From positions 636,919-700,918 of the forward strand of contig SCFE01000072.1 of NCBI GenBank assembly GCA_004352715.1: 64,000 nucleotides of DNA, read 5' to 3'. The translations under genes were made by a program, and so were the position numbers. Under the pieces are notes generated by a model. That model saw nothing but the letters and a program-made list of their open reading frames with translations. It made no database searches and was not told where the DNA came from. The DNA comes from Hofstenia miamia. Its lineage: Eukaryota > Xenacoelomorpha > Acoela. This document shows, piece after piece, positions 8,663 through 20,703 of the stretch (within the stretch, counting starts at the first letter, position 1; every line of letters begins with the position of its first letter).

Positions 8663-10632
8663 TGTAGAATCTTGACAAACTTCCAACTAATAAAGCTTAA
8701 CTTAATTTTTCCCTCCTTGAATAGTATGGTAGGTGACAGATTCCAACTTTCCATCTCTCTTCTTTTGTCTAACTTTGAGTTGTGTATTAATTAAGATAAT
8801 ATCTGTCCAATGAGTATTGGTAAGAAAACTAACAACTATGTTTTAGATACAAGACCAGAGATAGATGGTACAAAGTACAGGGTCAGAAACCCGACCTGAA
8901 GCAAAGCACAAAGAGGAATCAAAAAATTACAATATAGCAATTAACTCCAACGGACACTTGAACTTCAAGAAAGACACCAACTGCAACACCAGTGACTCAG
9001 TGCATTGAAATAGTGTGTGAGGATACAATAGTGACAGTGTGTGATGACTTATTAATTTAGTGCATTGATTGTTCTTGTTATCAACGAATTTGTACTGCAA
9101 AGGGAAATCACAACTGGGATGCATTAGCTGACAAAGAAAAGCAAAGTAAATCCAATGAATTAACGTCATCATCTAAATAATAAACTGCACTACTTTTATA
9201 TGTGAAACTATTCAACAATCAAATATTTGGCTAGTACCTGTTAACTCTAAGTTGTTGACAGTTTTCTAATTTCTGATTTTCCATCGCCTGCTGATTTATG
9301 CATGTCAGCATTAATTAGCATTTGGGACTTCAGTCTTTTACCAATTGTAAAATGTACTGTCAAATTAAATAATATCAAAATACTGCTTTATAATATTACA
9401 AATGATTTAACTAATAACAATCATGTGTGTACAATAAATAATTATTTCTAAAGTTAGTTTTAGTTCTTTCTTTTCTTTCTCTCAACTTTACCACATGGTG
9501 GATTATGTTACACTAGATATATTTTGAAAATGTAATTTTTTGTTGTAAATTTTTTTTGTAAATTTCCATTCTGTGAATTTCATTATAAATATTTTATTTT
9601 TTCCCTTCTCTGTGTAGTTTAGCAATTATAATTGTTATGGAAACTAGAACAATTGTGTTTTCAACCAAAGAAATTCTGTATAGCATTATTGCATGTTTGT
9701 ACAAAATTCTTTAATTGAATAAAGAAATAGGCTATGTCAGACAACAATATATTCTATTTGTCATGATATTAGAAACAATTATTCTAAGTTAGTATGCCAA
9801 TTGCTTATTGAAGACATAACAAGATTTATGTTGTTGAACAAATTCAATAATCACAGACCAATCTTCATGCAATTTGAATAAAGTTTTTGTTTTTACTAGA
9901 GAATTTTACTTCTCTCCTTTATAAATTATCATGTTGTAAAAATAAATCAAGGGCTATTAGATCAAAGCAATTTATCAATCAGCACCACATTGTTCACAGG
10001 CATATTTTTGCACTGTTTCTTCAGTTTTCTTTATGGAGTGGATTTTAGACTGAACAGATAAATTCTTTTTGTTTTACCATCAACTAAATGAACAATGATG
10101 CTAGCTTTATACAATTCTTCATCTCCCATCATTTATACAATTATAGGTTTTCCAAAACCCTTTCATTTTGTTCAAATTTATTAACTTAATATTCATGTAT
10201 ATTTTCCCAACAATTGATTAGAAAGTACTCAGAATGTTAAAAACTTGAACTTGAATAAGCTCACAATTGTAAGTAACTATTTTCAGCTTAGAAATATAGT
10301 AAAATAATTTTTTTACCATTAAAAACTCAGAATTAAAAAAAAACTATATCAAACTTAGAATTTTCATTAAAAAAATACTCAAACTCAAACTTGAAACATA
10401 AAAACTTGAACTTGATCTGAGTAACTTGAACTCAACTAAAAAACCCTGATCAAAAGTATTCAGACAACCCACTAAAAACTAAAAATTTGTGTACCATATT
10501 ATTATTTAAACTCATAGCAAGCCTTATTCCTATTTTTTATTAAAATAATTACTTTGCCTGTAATAAGAGTATCCTTCTGAAATGATTGCCTGTTAGCAAG
10601 AAATATAAACAAATTTCTGCAAATTTACTATG
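8663..10632. other. LTR remnant then gene-free A+T-rich DNA
   Basis: The first few hundred bases should be the LTR of the minus-strand gypsy element. From about 9200 to 10632 I see only A+T-rich sequence with short homopolymer runs and no open frame, splice-bounded exon, RNA gene or repeat that I can support. Confidence 0.5.
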
Positions 10633-10634
10633 TA

Positions 10635-12058
10635 AGGGTCAATCAAAAGTCTTTTGACACAATGTTAAACCCAATCTAAAACTTTTGAAATGCAGAAACA
10701 AACACAAAAACTCTTCTTTTACAAAACTATAATTGTCAAACAAAACTAAATAAAATAATAACAATGCAAAAAACATAATCAATATTTTGTGTATCCACCT
10801 GAAGCCACATTGACTGCTCTCAATCTGCAAGGCCCTAGCTTCAAATCATTTTTGAATATCTTCACTAGAAATATCTCAAAATAAAGTGTGTACCAGGTTT
10901 TAAAACAGTGATAACTTTGCAAATTTAATCATTATAATTTGCCAAAGGCCTTCTATTAAGTTAAGGTCAGGACTTTGGGCCAGCCATTCACTAGTTGTAA
11001 TTCCACATGTCTGCTCAAGGCGATCAAATAATTGCATTGCAGCCTGCAAATTATGGCACAGTGCTATTTCCTGAATTAGGCAGTGATCAATATGCACCAC
11101 TGAGAAAAAAAATCTGTCAATGTGGTAACATATTTGGTAGAGTTTATTGTTCCATCAACTTAAGCCAGTGATCTTGTGCCATTGAACTTAACAGTACCCC
11201 AAACCATACATGTTTAGCTACTATTCTTTACAGTGTTTGTGACAAATCAAGCATGTAGTGCCTGATGCTTGAAACAACAGCAATGTTCATGCTGCTGAAA
11301 TGATTATTTGTCTGTGAAAATCATTTGACTCCACTCTTCAACAGTCCAGTGTTGACACTCTGGCAAATGATTGTAGGTCCCTTAAATGTTTTATTGTAAT
11401 GTGGGTTTTCACTATGCAATGTAAGATTTAAGATCATACTTTACCAAAATTTGTCTTGTTGTTTGAAAAGAGATGGTGTTATCTGGAAATACTGCATTTT
11501 GCAGTTCAACAGCAGTAGCTTTCAGGCTTTTTTAAGTAAGAACACACAAGGACCTCAATCTATGTGAAGACTTCATAGGTCTTCCACTGTTAGGATGATT
11601 AACAATTGAACCAAATTTCTTGTATTTTTTAATAATTGAATGAACAGTGCTTTTCTTTAATAACAGCTGTGCTGAAATCAATTGAATCAAGTTTTTTTCA
11701 TTATGCAATTGAAGAATTTTTTCATGTAAACAATCAGCAACTCTAGGCATGATGCAAATTAAAGCTATCTGCAACCTGATTTGTCAAAATTTAGTACTTA
11801 ATTAAGATGCAGGGCACACATTAGTGAAACTAAGAAAAGTGTCCAAAAATTTTTGAGCACATCTGCTATGTTCTAAATTAATTTTCACACATGCTAATTA
11901 ATTGTGTTCTTCTAAATCATTAAAATATTACTTGATATTCATAGATAAATTATAAACTGTTATGTGGATTTAAAATGTAACTTTATTGTGGTATTTGCAA
12001 ATAATGAAAAGTCTCAATAATTTTAATTACAGTGTCCAATAACTTTTGATTTCTACTG
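10635..12058 (-). mobile_element. Tc1-family transposon, inactivated
   Basis: Flanked by TA on both sides (10633-10634 and 12059-12060). The ends are imperfect inverted repeats: AGGGTCAATCAAAAGTCTTTTGACAC on the left, against CAGTAGAAATCAAAAGTTATTGGACAC read inward from the right. Length is 1424 bp, typical for Tc1. Transposase pieces on the minus strand: the N-terminal helix-turn-helix region at 11774-11532 (MPRVADCLHEKILQL, then SGRPMKS like the SGRP of Tc1) and a C-terminal block at 11100-10900 with AQSPDLNLIEGLW, where active Tc1 has SPDLNPIENLW. Stops and frameshifts fill the middle. Confidence 0.8.
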
Positions 12059-12569
12059 TACATATAAATTTCATGGTAATTGTAAAATTTGTATCTCCTT
12101 GCATGGTGGATCAAATATATCCCACCTACTGTAGTAATTGAATTAAGCATTTAGTTCATTACAATTTAGTAACATTAAATTCTTATCAGGGAACAGTTTT
12201 ATTTTTTTATATTATTTTCAAAGCAAATTATCATTATGCTTGTGATTAGCTAAATTTATTTATGGCAATGGTGGTTTTGTTTCACTACTGGTCAATACCT
12301 ATTGTGTTTTATAATATACAATTGCTAACTAATTAATTCTTATCTCTAGATAAACTTTTGTTATTTATTGAACTTTGTTGTTACAAGTTAAAATTTAACA
12401 TTCATTCAACAATTGAATGTTGATAACATTATTTTAGATACCAACACTACTTGATTATATGATAATTATTTATAAAAGATGCCAAAATCACTGATGTCAA
12501 GTGAGAGGAGATGTGCTCACAATAAATTATGCATATTCAACAATGTTTATTTTTAAGTAAATGTATTAA

Positions 12570-13400
12570 TTTCATGCTACAAAAGTTCCATCTCTTTCAG
12601 TGGGATGAGTAATTAAGTGTTAACAATTGCCCAACAATAGAGGAGAGTTAATACATGTGTTTATTATCCACAAGCTAATACAATAAACAAAAGTAATAAT
12701 GTCTTGTAGTTTGTTGTAATCTGCACTGTGTCAGCTAGGTGCCATTTGTTTCAACAATATTTTCATGAAAGTGTTGTGTGAACCTAAACAGTTGCAGTTA
12801 CCTGGTCATATGGCAATTGCATATATAAAGTATATACATATTTATATATAAATGTATAGTAATTGTTTAGAGTAATTCCACTGCTAATAAATTAACACAT
12901 TGAAATGGGTGCCATCAATGATAACTTCTTAGGAGGAATTTATTAATTGTGTATTATAATGAACATGGTAAAGAATATTTAGGAATAATTCTATTATGTA
13001 TTGATTAATGCAATTAACAAAAGTAAAATTGTTTCATTATCCATGATCATCTGCACCACTTCAGTGTGATGTTATTTATGTCACCAGCCTTCTGTGATGA
13101 TGAGGTGATGATCTAAACAGTAGCATTAAATTGTTCAGTGAACACTAAATCAAATGTAGATATATGCATACATGTACAATTGTATATTGACAGTTTAGAT
13201 TAAGATTACTGTTGATAAACTTACACAATGAAACTAGTGCTGTCAATGATAGCCACTTTGGAGGAACTAAGTATGAAATTATGATAATCATGGATTTCAC
13301 ATTATAGTTATAATACCAATAAACTAATAAAAGGTAATAACAGTGGTGCATCTAATTAAAGCTATGTCAATAACATATATCCATTACTTAGTAAGATCAT
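12570..13400. repeat. Long tandem repeat, about 335-bp unit
   Basis: Segments near 12680-13010 and 13015-13350 align along their length, for example CATTGAAATGGGTGCCATCAAT near 12899 and CAATGAAACTAGTGCTGTCAAT near 13225. A third partial unit is suggested upstream at about 12570-12680. Divergence is high. No open frame is present. Confidence 0.5.
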
Positions 13401-13566
13401 TAAGTCACAAATGAAATTTTAGACAAATGAATGCTCACACAAGAAGATTATTGTGGGATCATTATGAAATCAGCTAAATATTCTATTATCCTAGCTTATT
13501 GAGGGTTTTGAGTTGTTGCATGGATTTACTGATGCTACAAAATAATTAATTCCTCCTGCTATTATA

Positions 13567-13690
13567 CCCTCTCCTAATAAAAGTTAAAAGTAAACAGGAG
13601 ATCAAGTGAAGAATGGCCACACTTGGCTGACCTGATACAGATAACCTTTAAGAAATAGTTGTATAAGACTAGAGCCCTAATTAAGATAAA
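13567..13690 (+). repeat. Interspersed repeat shared with the right edge of the window
   Basis: ACCCTCTCCTAATAAAAG, then AAAAGTAAACAGGAGAT and CTGATACAGATAACCTTT, match the reverse complement of 63888-64000 over about 110 bp. The AATAAAAG and A/T-rich context would suit an LTR or a 3' UTR-derived repeat. The similarity ends abruptly after ATAAGAC.A.AGCC. Confidence 0.7.
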
Positions 13691-14665
13691 GAGCAAAGAA
13701 CCCCAAACTCTAGGGTGCAAGTAGTGAACCTAGCTGTTTAGTTAAATAACCTAAACTCAGTGTGTTTCTCATCTCATGCAATTTAGGTGAAAGCAATAAT
13801 AACAATTTTCATTATAAATGAAAAGCAGAACAACAGCCCTAACTGTAAATCTAGCTTAAGTTAAAGGAAAGCAACCAGCCAAGGCACACCATGTCTGGGT
13901 GCTCTTTAACTACACAGTTGAAATTTAGAAACACACAATTTAATAAAATAGTAAGTCAAAGATAAAAAGTAAAAACAAATTTTCTAAGACTAAATTAAAG
14001 AAGAATATAAATGAACAAATCACTCACATATGTATACAAAACTAAACTGGTATTTGTAAAAAAAACATACTAGTGAAAAATATGAACAAATACCTGACTG
14101 GTACAAATGTGGTCTTCTGCTCCAATTTTACTGCACTATCAATTAGCAGAAACTCATACAAAAACATATATAGGCCTGTTGTTGTTTTGCCAAATTACAA
14201 CTGAAATAAAATTTTAAAATTAATATTGGAATTGCAATAAAATAAAGAATTAAGAAATGTTTAATGTCTTTGTCACATTATTACTCAATTTCAAGTCTTT
14301 CAAAGAAATAAAAAGTGTATTTGTATTGAAGTCACTATCTCTGAAAAACAATAAACTAATAATAATAGACAATTCATGTAATAACAAACATGGCTAAGCA
14401 ACCAGATTACCATTGTTGGAAAATTACTTCTACATATAACATAATATTTGTATATGAGATAAACAATGAAGGTATTAAGTTTTGCTTATCAAATTAAACA
14501 AAGTAAATATGAAACTTTAAGTAACAAATTCAAAGGAAAACCAACATATGAAAAGAACTGAAATGCATTCTTTTGGAAAAAAACAAGGTACACACAGTAG
14601 CAAAGTGATATGAGAGCTTAATCCAACTTTTAGAAATATATAAACAATTGCAATCTAAACAAATT
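13691..14665. other. Gene-free A+T-rich stretch
   Basis: No open frame of note, no recognised repeat end and no RNA gene seen. It begins directly after the repeat shared with 63.9 kb. Confidence 0.5.
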
Positions 14666-15450
14666 ATGTCCAAATTTACAACAAAAAACATTTTTATTAA
14701 CAATGAAGTGTCAATTATTTCACTTTAACAAAATGATTTCAAAAATTTACATAAAAATACTTTTTTTTAACAATGAAGTGTATAAATTATTACACTCTAA
14801 CCAATAGGATTTCAAAAACTTACAACAAAAATGTTTATATTTATGATAAATTACATAAAATCTTACAATTTAAACCAATGATATTAAAAATTTATATAAA
14901 AAAACGTTTTTATTAATGATGAAAGGTACAAATTATTACATTTTAACCAAGTGATTTCAAAAATTTTCAACAAAAAACTGTTTTTATTTATGATAGAGTA
15001 TAAAAAGAATAACAATTTAAACTAATAATGTTATAAATTTACATAGAAAAACGTTTTAAGTTATGATGAAATATATAAGTTAGTACAATTTAATGAAATG
15101 ATGTCAAAAAAACACTTTTACTTACAATAAAATATATTAATTATTAGAATTCAAGCTATTGATGTTAAAAATTTACAACATGTTTTCATTTACAATGGAA
15201 CATAAAAATGATTACAATTTAAACAAATCATGTAAAATTTAAGACAAAAACGTTTTCATTTGCAATGAAATATATAAACAAATATAGGCACATGATGTAA
15301 AAATTCACAACCTAAAATGTTTATAGTTATGATTTATTATATAAATAATTACAATTTAAACAAGTCCTGTAAACATTTACAATATAAAATGTTTTTGTTT
15401 AAAATGAAGCATATGAACAATTACAAATTAAGCAAATGCTGTAAAAATTT
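14665..15450. repeat. Diverged minisatellite, about 70-75-bp unit, roughly 11 copies
   Basis: A block with the pattern AAATTTACAACAAAAAACG, then TTTTTATTTATGATGAA, then ATATAAATTATTACAATTTAAAC recurs with units starting near 14681, 14750, 14823, 14898, 14970, 15042, 15107, 15176, 15240, 15308 and 15378. The copies are diverged but keep order and spacing. Non-coding. Confidence 0.75.
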
Positions 15451-15489
15451 GTTTGTCAAATAATAAAAATTATTAAGTTGTTTTAAAAA

Positions 15490-15665
15490 TATATTTATAA
15501 AACTAAGAATAATATTGCAAAAAAGGGTTAATACATTTCTAAGATAATCAAACATGTGAATGTTAGAGATTGTTTGTAAAAAAATGCTCACCAGAAAGTT
15601 GGAAATCTTTCAGTTTAGTTGATTTCCTTCAGCAATGTGAAATTTGATTATACCACTGTATATGC
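15490..15665. repeat. Old interspersed repeat, copy 2
   Basis: Aligns with 1890-2110 in the same orientation (CTCACCAGAAAGTTGGAAATC against CTTACCAAAAAGGTTGAAATC; CAATGTGAAATTTGATTATAC against CAATGTGAAATCCCATTATAC). It ends near the minisatellite. Family unknown. Confidence 0.35.
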
Positions 15666-16303
15666 ATATGTGTACAAACTTTCACTATTTCACAAATAAA
15701 GTCAACATTACATAAGTTTTTGTCTATATTCTATTGTTCTAATGTTGAATTTATCCAATTGTAAAGATTTTTATCTACCAAATTAATAAACAGTCTACTT
15801 CAAACAATATAAACATGAAACTAATTCACTTTATGAATTATCATTCTTAAATGAAATATTTTAAAGTCATATGAAACTAGAATTTTTCATGATTTTGAAA
15901 AAAATCTCAATTATCATTACAAGATGTTTTTCCCAATTTATAAACTTATGTAAATGATAGATGCTACAAACCTAAAATGCTAGTGAAGTAAAATGATTTT
16001 TTAATAAACACCTCTTGTGGAAAATATAAAAACCAAATAAATACTTTAAGGTAGCTTTCTCATTAAATATAAGTATAAGATATTTATTTTGCAATTTGCA
16101 ATCAGAAAACTAGATTTAACCCAATTTACCTTATAAATATTTCAAAATCATATAGAGATTAAAAAGTTTTGATATAAAATCTAAACTTGATAGAGATTCT
16201 TAGGCATAGCATTAGAGAGTATTCCTATATATTTGCATTTAGAAACATTTCTCCACTATTATGAGAGCATAATAAAAAAAAATATTTTTATTACTTGATT
16301 TAC

Positions 16304-16678
16304 CTCCAAAGTTAAATGAATGGCTACAGGTTTTAATATATCAGACAGTCTTTTTTGTTCTGGTTTCATTAAATGTTTTAACACATTTGACAATTTTTTT
16401 CATTTCACATGGCATTTTGACATTGTATACACTCCCATTATACAAGATGTTTCTAAAATATATATCTCGTTCACCTTGTATGTGATCCCACTGCACATGG
16501 TGTTACCTTTAATGAAATCTCATCATATATCTATTTACTGGCTCTACTTACTGGATGTGAATACAGAAAATGTTTTTACCATCATGAAAGAAAAATTCAA
16601 CTTTGGATTTTGTAATGCTTTAAGCTTTATTGTTTTTGGAATTATTTTCTTCTCCAATGCTTTCAGATTGATCTGTGA
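16304..16678 (-). pseudogene. Possible netrin/TIMP (NTR)-like domain fragment
   Basis: Minus strand: an acceptor-like TTTCTAG precedes 16678. An open stretch to 16552 contains KLNFSFMMVKTFSVFTS, followed after a 33-bp frame break (16551-16519) by a second stretch reading ...MCSGITYKVNEIYIL, then GVYTMSKCHVK, TGA, KKLSNVLKHLM, and ending before GTAAATC at 16304. The alternation of a K-V/T-F-S-V-F strand, a short C-G/S-I/V pair, a Y-x-L strand, and C-x-V-x-(W)-x-x-L-S is reminiscent of NTR domains (TIMP, netrin C-terminus). The TGA sits exactly where NTR domains usually have Trp. It is most likely a pseudogene or chance likeness; a 33-bp intron would be unusually small. Confidence 0.28.
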
Positions 16679-16679
16679 C

Positions 16680-18165
16680 TAGAAATAATTTCAGTTTAAA
16701 AAATTGATTTTAGCAAATTTTTGTTAGTAAAGATATAAATGTGTAGAAACATGAAAGTTTATAATAATCCATAATCACATGAACAAAATTAGTAGTATTA
16801 ACTTATTAAAATGCAAAAATAGGTTACATTATTGAATAAATTCAACCATCACCACTTGAATTGGTGAAAAAGCTGAATAATGTATTAAAATTAAAATATC
16901 TTTGTGATAGGCATTGAAAAAAATGCAAATTTCATGACAGTATTAGTATAAACTTTCAAAAACAAAGAAGAAAAATGTATATACACATAAATTCAACAAT
17001 TCACTGCTGTAAATTCAGATTTTATTTTCGTATTTTGAAGCATTAATTGTTTTTATGAATTTTATTTAATATCGCACATAATTACCCATTTTAAGGCATT
17101 CTACAAATTACATAATGTTGTTGAAAGATAAACTTTACTATTTGCTGGAAAGTTTACACAATATATAGAATAAACATCAAAAATGACTTAAATACTGTAA
17201 CAAAAATACTTATAAATGTAAATTATGTATGAATGTAATGACAAAATCTTCATAGAAACATCTTTATGTTAATGAAAGTCAATAAATGTGACAATTTAAC
17301 ACAAAATTTTATAAATGAAATTTATATACAACAACAATTCCAAAATTAAAACCAAATGGGTAGAGCATGTGTGAGAATCATTTTCCTCTATGAAATTCTT
17401 ACTGTGGATGTTTTCAAGCATTGCAGTTGTAATCAGAGAAGAGTTATTAAGCACGAACCATCCACAATAAAGCAATTAATTGTTATGATAATGACAAAAC
17501 TTGAATTTACAGATACAATATAATGCAGCTCCATTAATAAACCATGAAATTCACAAGCAGTTGTTTTTTGTTACAATTATTTTTATAATTTTAATTGGCT
17601 ATTTTTTGCACATTCAGAAGAACATAATATGATCATTGCTTCAAAGACTTTTTGTAATACTTTAAAAAACGAGTAAAAGAAATTGTTGAATTTTGCAGGT
17701 TCACTCTGATGTAAATATTAATCATTTGAGTTGCCCAAATTTAGAGACCTTTTGCTCAATGGGTTTTTGTGAGCACATTATATTTCAGCGATTTTAAGAT
17801 ATTCAATCATGAGATTTACCATTTTTTTAATAAAGACTAGCATCATATTGCATCACTTTGTTAGTGTGCTTGAAGGAAATTAGTGTCTTTGGTATTTTGT
17901 CTTAGATAAGAAAGAATCACAGATATGTACCTACATCTTATTTCACAAATTTATGGCGCAAATGTCGGAAATTGGGATTCCGCATCAAGCAAAAATTATT
18001 CACAGTTTACTTTTGAAAAAGCTTCAATTTAAGCATTGCAGAATGTGTGTCCCTGTTGAAATTAGAACTGTTCAACATTTTAATTGAAAATGCTAATGGA
18101 ATATTTAAGGTAGGGTGTGTGAGGATTTACAAATCCTTTAAATTTAATGATGCAAATATTTAAAA
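16680..18165. other. Gene-free A+T-rich stretch
   Basis: Nothing supportable. One short minus-strand frame near 17390-17470 ends in a donor-like CACA|GTAAGA, but no acceptor or homology backs it. Confidence 0.45.
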
Positions 18166-18169
18166 AATA

Positions 18170-18330
18170 ATTAATTCATAGTTGAGGATTCTTAATAACT
18201 TTAATAAAAATATTCAAAAGGTATATTTCTACTTAAAACTCATCATCAGTTTCCTTACAAAATTATTCCATTTAAATTTTCTTGATTTTAAAAATATTTT
18301 ATTTTTCTAAATCTTTAATTATTTGTAGTA
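18170..18330. repeat. Single arm related to the large palindrome at 18588-19432
   Basis: GGTATATTTCTACTTAAAACTC followed by CATCAGTTTCCTTACAAAAT resembles GATATATTTCGATTTACAAAGTC followed by CTTCAGTTTCCTTGCAAAAA at 18777-18825, in direct orientation. It is an older, diverged copy of one arm. Confidence 0.5.
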
Positions 18331-18587
18331 ATAGTGTGTGTATGTAATCTTCTTTGGTATTTAAGCTTGGTTGAAATGTTCTAATTAAAATACTTTCAGT
18401 GAATCAATGATTTTAGGATGTTTTGCTTTGGTATTATGTAAAACATTATAACAAAGTCCACAATCTTTAAGATGTTTAAAAATTGTTGAATTAGTTTCAT
18501 TTTCTTTTGTTCTTCTACTTAGTTGCCAACTATTAATTAAGATTTAGTAAAATAAAATATTAAAAAAACAAGAAAATTTAGATGGAA

Positions 18588-19432
18588 AGCAAAGCAGAAT
18601 AAATTCAAACAACTGTAGTAGATCGGAGGATAGCATTAAAATTACTTTTCTAATTGTAGTTTGGATATTGCTAATGTCAGTGACCAAAAGAATGGTGAAA
18701 TTGATGTTCCTCAATTCCATATATTCAATTTGTTTCTAACAAATTGTAAAGCTATAAATTATTTTTAATAAAAAAAGATATATTTCGATTTACAAAGTCA
18801 TCTTCAGTTTCCTTGCAAAAATAGAGTCATTTCACGAAATTTAAATTTTCCAAAATTTACAAATATAGTATAAAAAAAGTCATTTAGTGTGTGTACTGGC
18901 TCTCAAAGGTTTATATTTTTGTAAAAAAAATAATTTTTAATTTTCATCACATTATCACCATAACGCCATTTCATATATAAAATTCATGGAAAATGTCTTT
19001 CAAACCTACGTTTTTACATACGGCATGACGTCAAGCCAATGAAAGACAGGAATGGAATGAAAATTTAAAATTCTTTTGCAAAAATATAAAGTTTTAAAAA
19101 CCAGTACACACTTTAAATAACTTTTTAGACCTTATAGTTGAAAATTTTGAAAAATTAGGAAAATTAAAATTTCGTGAAATGACTACATTTTGCAAGAAAT
19201 TGAAGATGACTTTGTAAATAGAAATATATCTTTTGAATGATTTCATTAAAATTAATTCATAGCCTTAGAATTTGTTAGAAACAAATTGAAGATATGGAAT
19301 TGAGCAACATCGATTTCACCATTCATTGGATCACTCACATTAGTAATATCCAAACTACAATTAGAAATGAAATTTTAATGCTATCCTATGATCTACTACA
19401 GTTGTTCGTATTTATTTTACTTTGCTTATTTA
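18588..19432. repeat. 845-bp near-palindrome (fold-back element)
   Basis: The left arm (18588 to about 18950) is mirrored on the right (about 19070 to 19432). Pairs include AAGCAAAGCAGAATAAATTC with its complement near 19412-19430; CTACTACAGTTGTT at 19394 with AACAACTGTAGTAG near 18611; TTTCACGAAATTTAAATTTT near 18830 with AAAATTTCGTGAAATGACT near 19168; and AGTGTGTGTACTGG near 18889 with CCAGTACACAC near 19101. The unpaired centre is about 120 bp. Transcription would give a hairpin of roughly 360 bp with mismatches. Target-site duplication not identified; a fold-back or long-TIR non-autonomous DNA transposon is likely. Confidence 0.75.
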
Positions 19433-20660
19433 GTTTGATGAATTGGATATCAGCATTCCTATTCAAGTATGACAACTAATTCAAAAATGAACAATTATTA
19501 CCAAAAAACAAGATTAATTTATAATGCAATAGCATCTTAGTGAAGTTCATCTTCTACCCCAGTAATCCAAGCAAACTGCAGATATTCATGACTTTTTTTT
19601 TGCTCAATATTTTTAACTAAATTCATTGTTCAGCTCAAAAATATATATCCCACAGACAGAAGAAAAATTGCTTATAATCAAAATGCAGCAATTAAACCTT
19701 ACATTCTACATTCTTTTTATATTCATTATAATATGCATCTGTACATCTATTGATTTGCATGTTTATTGTTGGCCTTCAATCAATATAATGTCATTCTTCT
19801 TTAGTTCAATTTCTTAGTGATTTCACTGTTTTCTTGTACTCTATGGAATAGTTCACATTTTTATTAGTAATTGATTTTTTAAAAAAAGTTTACATAATAA
19901 TTTTTATGTATTTCTTAAACATGGTGATCCAACATCTTATTTGGAAATTTTTGGTTTTTTCTCAATTGCCAGAGTTTTTTTATCATTTTCTAAAATCATC
20001 GTCTGAAAACTGCTTTAAAATACGTGTGTTCAATTGCCTATCACAGTGTGCGTTATGTTCAAACCACTTGTGCCCATGATTGCATGTTAAACTAAAAAGA
20101 ACCTTATTTTTTAGCACGTTATAAACCGAAAGCAATTAAAATTATCAGTCGAATTTCATTTTCAATTAGAATATTTTGCAAAACAGTTGTATAACTAAAC
20201 TTTTTGAGACAATTATATTATTAACAACATTGCATGAATTTTTATATAAGTAGTAATTATAGAATAAGAATTTGAAATTATCAACATTTGTAAAGAATTT
20301 CAATTACAATTTTCAATAATTACTATGAACATTGACTAATGTTTACAGCCCAGAAAACTTATTACGAAATTTTCACAACGTATAAGAAGATGTAGCCTTT
20401 CCTAGTTAATGTCTTGAAAAATATAATTTTTAAGGTAAATGATGTTGAGGTCTAGAGAATACGAATTGAATTACTTGATACAGATCTTCAAAAGATTTGG
20501 TATTAATCTTACAGGGTATAATGAACCTTGTAATGGTTGGCATCTCTTCTAAACTGGTAATTAAATCTCAATTAAAAGTTGATTAAACTTAACATATTAT
20601 TAAAAACATTTAAATATGAAGAGGAAGCACAGCAGTGTACAAAATCAATATGCAAACATT
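19433..20660. other. Gene-free stretch downstream of glutaredoxin
   Basis: Short chance frames only. No repeat ends recognised. Confidence 0.45.
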
Positions 20661-20665
20661 CAATT

Positions 20666-20671
20666 TTTATT
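20666..20671 (-). terminator. Polyadenylation signal AATAAA, glutaredoxin gene
   Basis: Minus strand TTTAATAAAAATTG, 33 bases after the glutaredoxin stop codon. Standard hexamer at a plausible distance. Confidence 0.6.
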
Positions 20672-20703
20672 AAAGAAAATACAATTATAAAAGTAACATC
20701 AAA

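Noticed and set aside
16320-16682. Plus-strand frame of 120 codons (MATGFNISDSLFC...)
   Set aside because: Hydrophobic, A+T-driven composition and no motif; the minus strand of the same stretch looks more protein-like.
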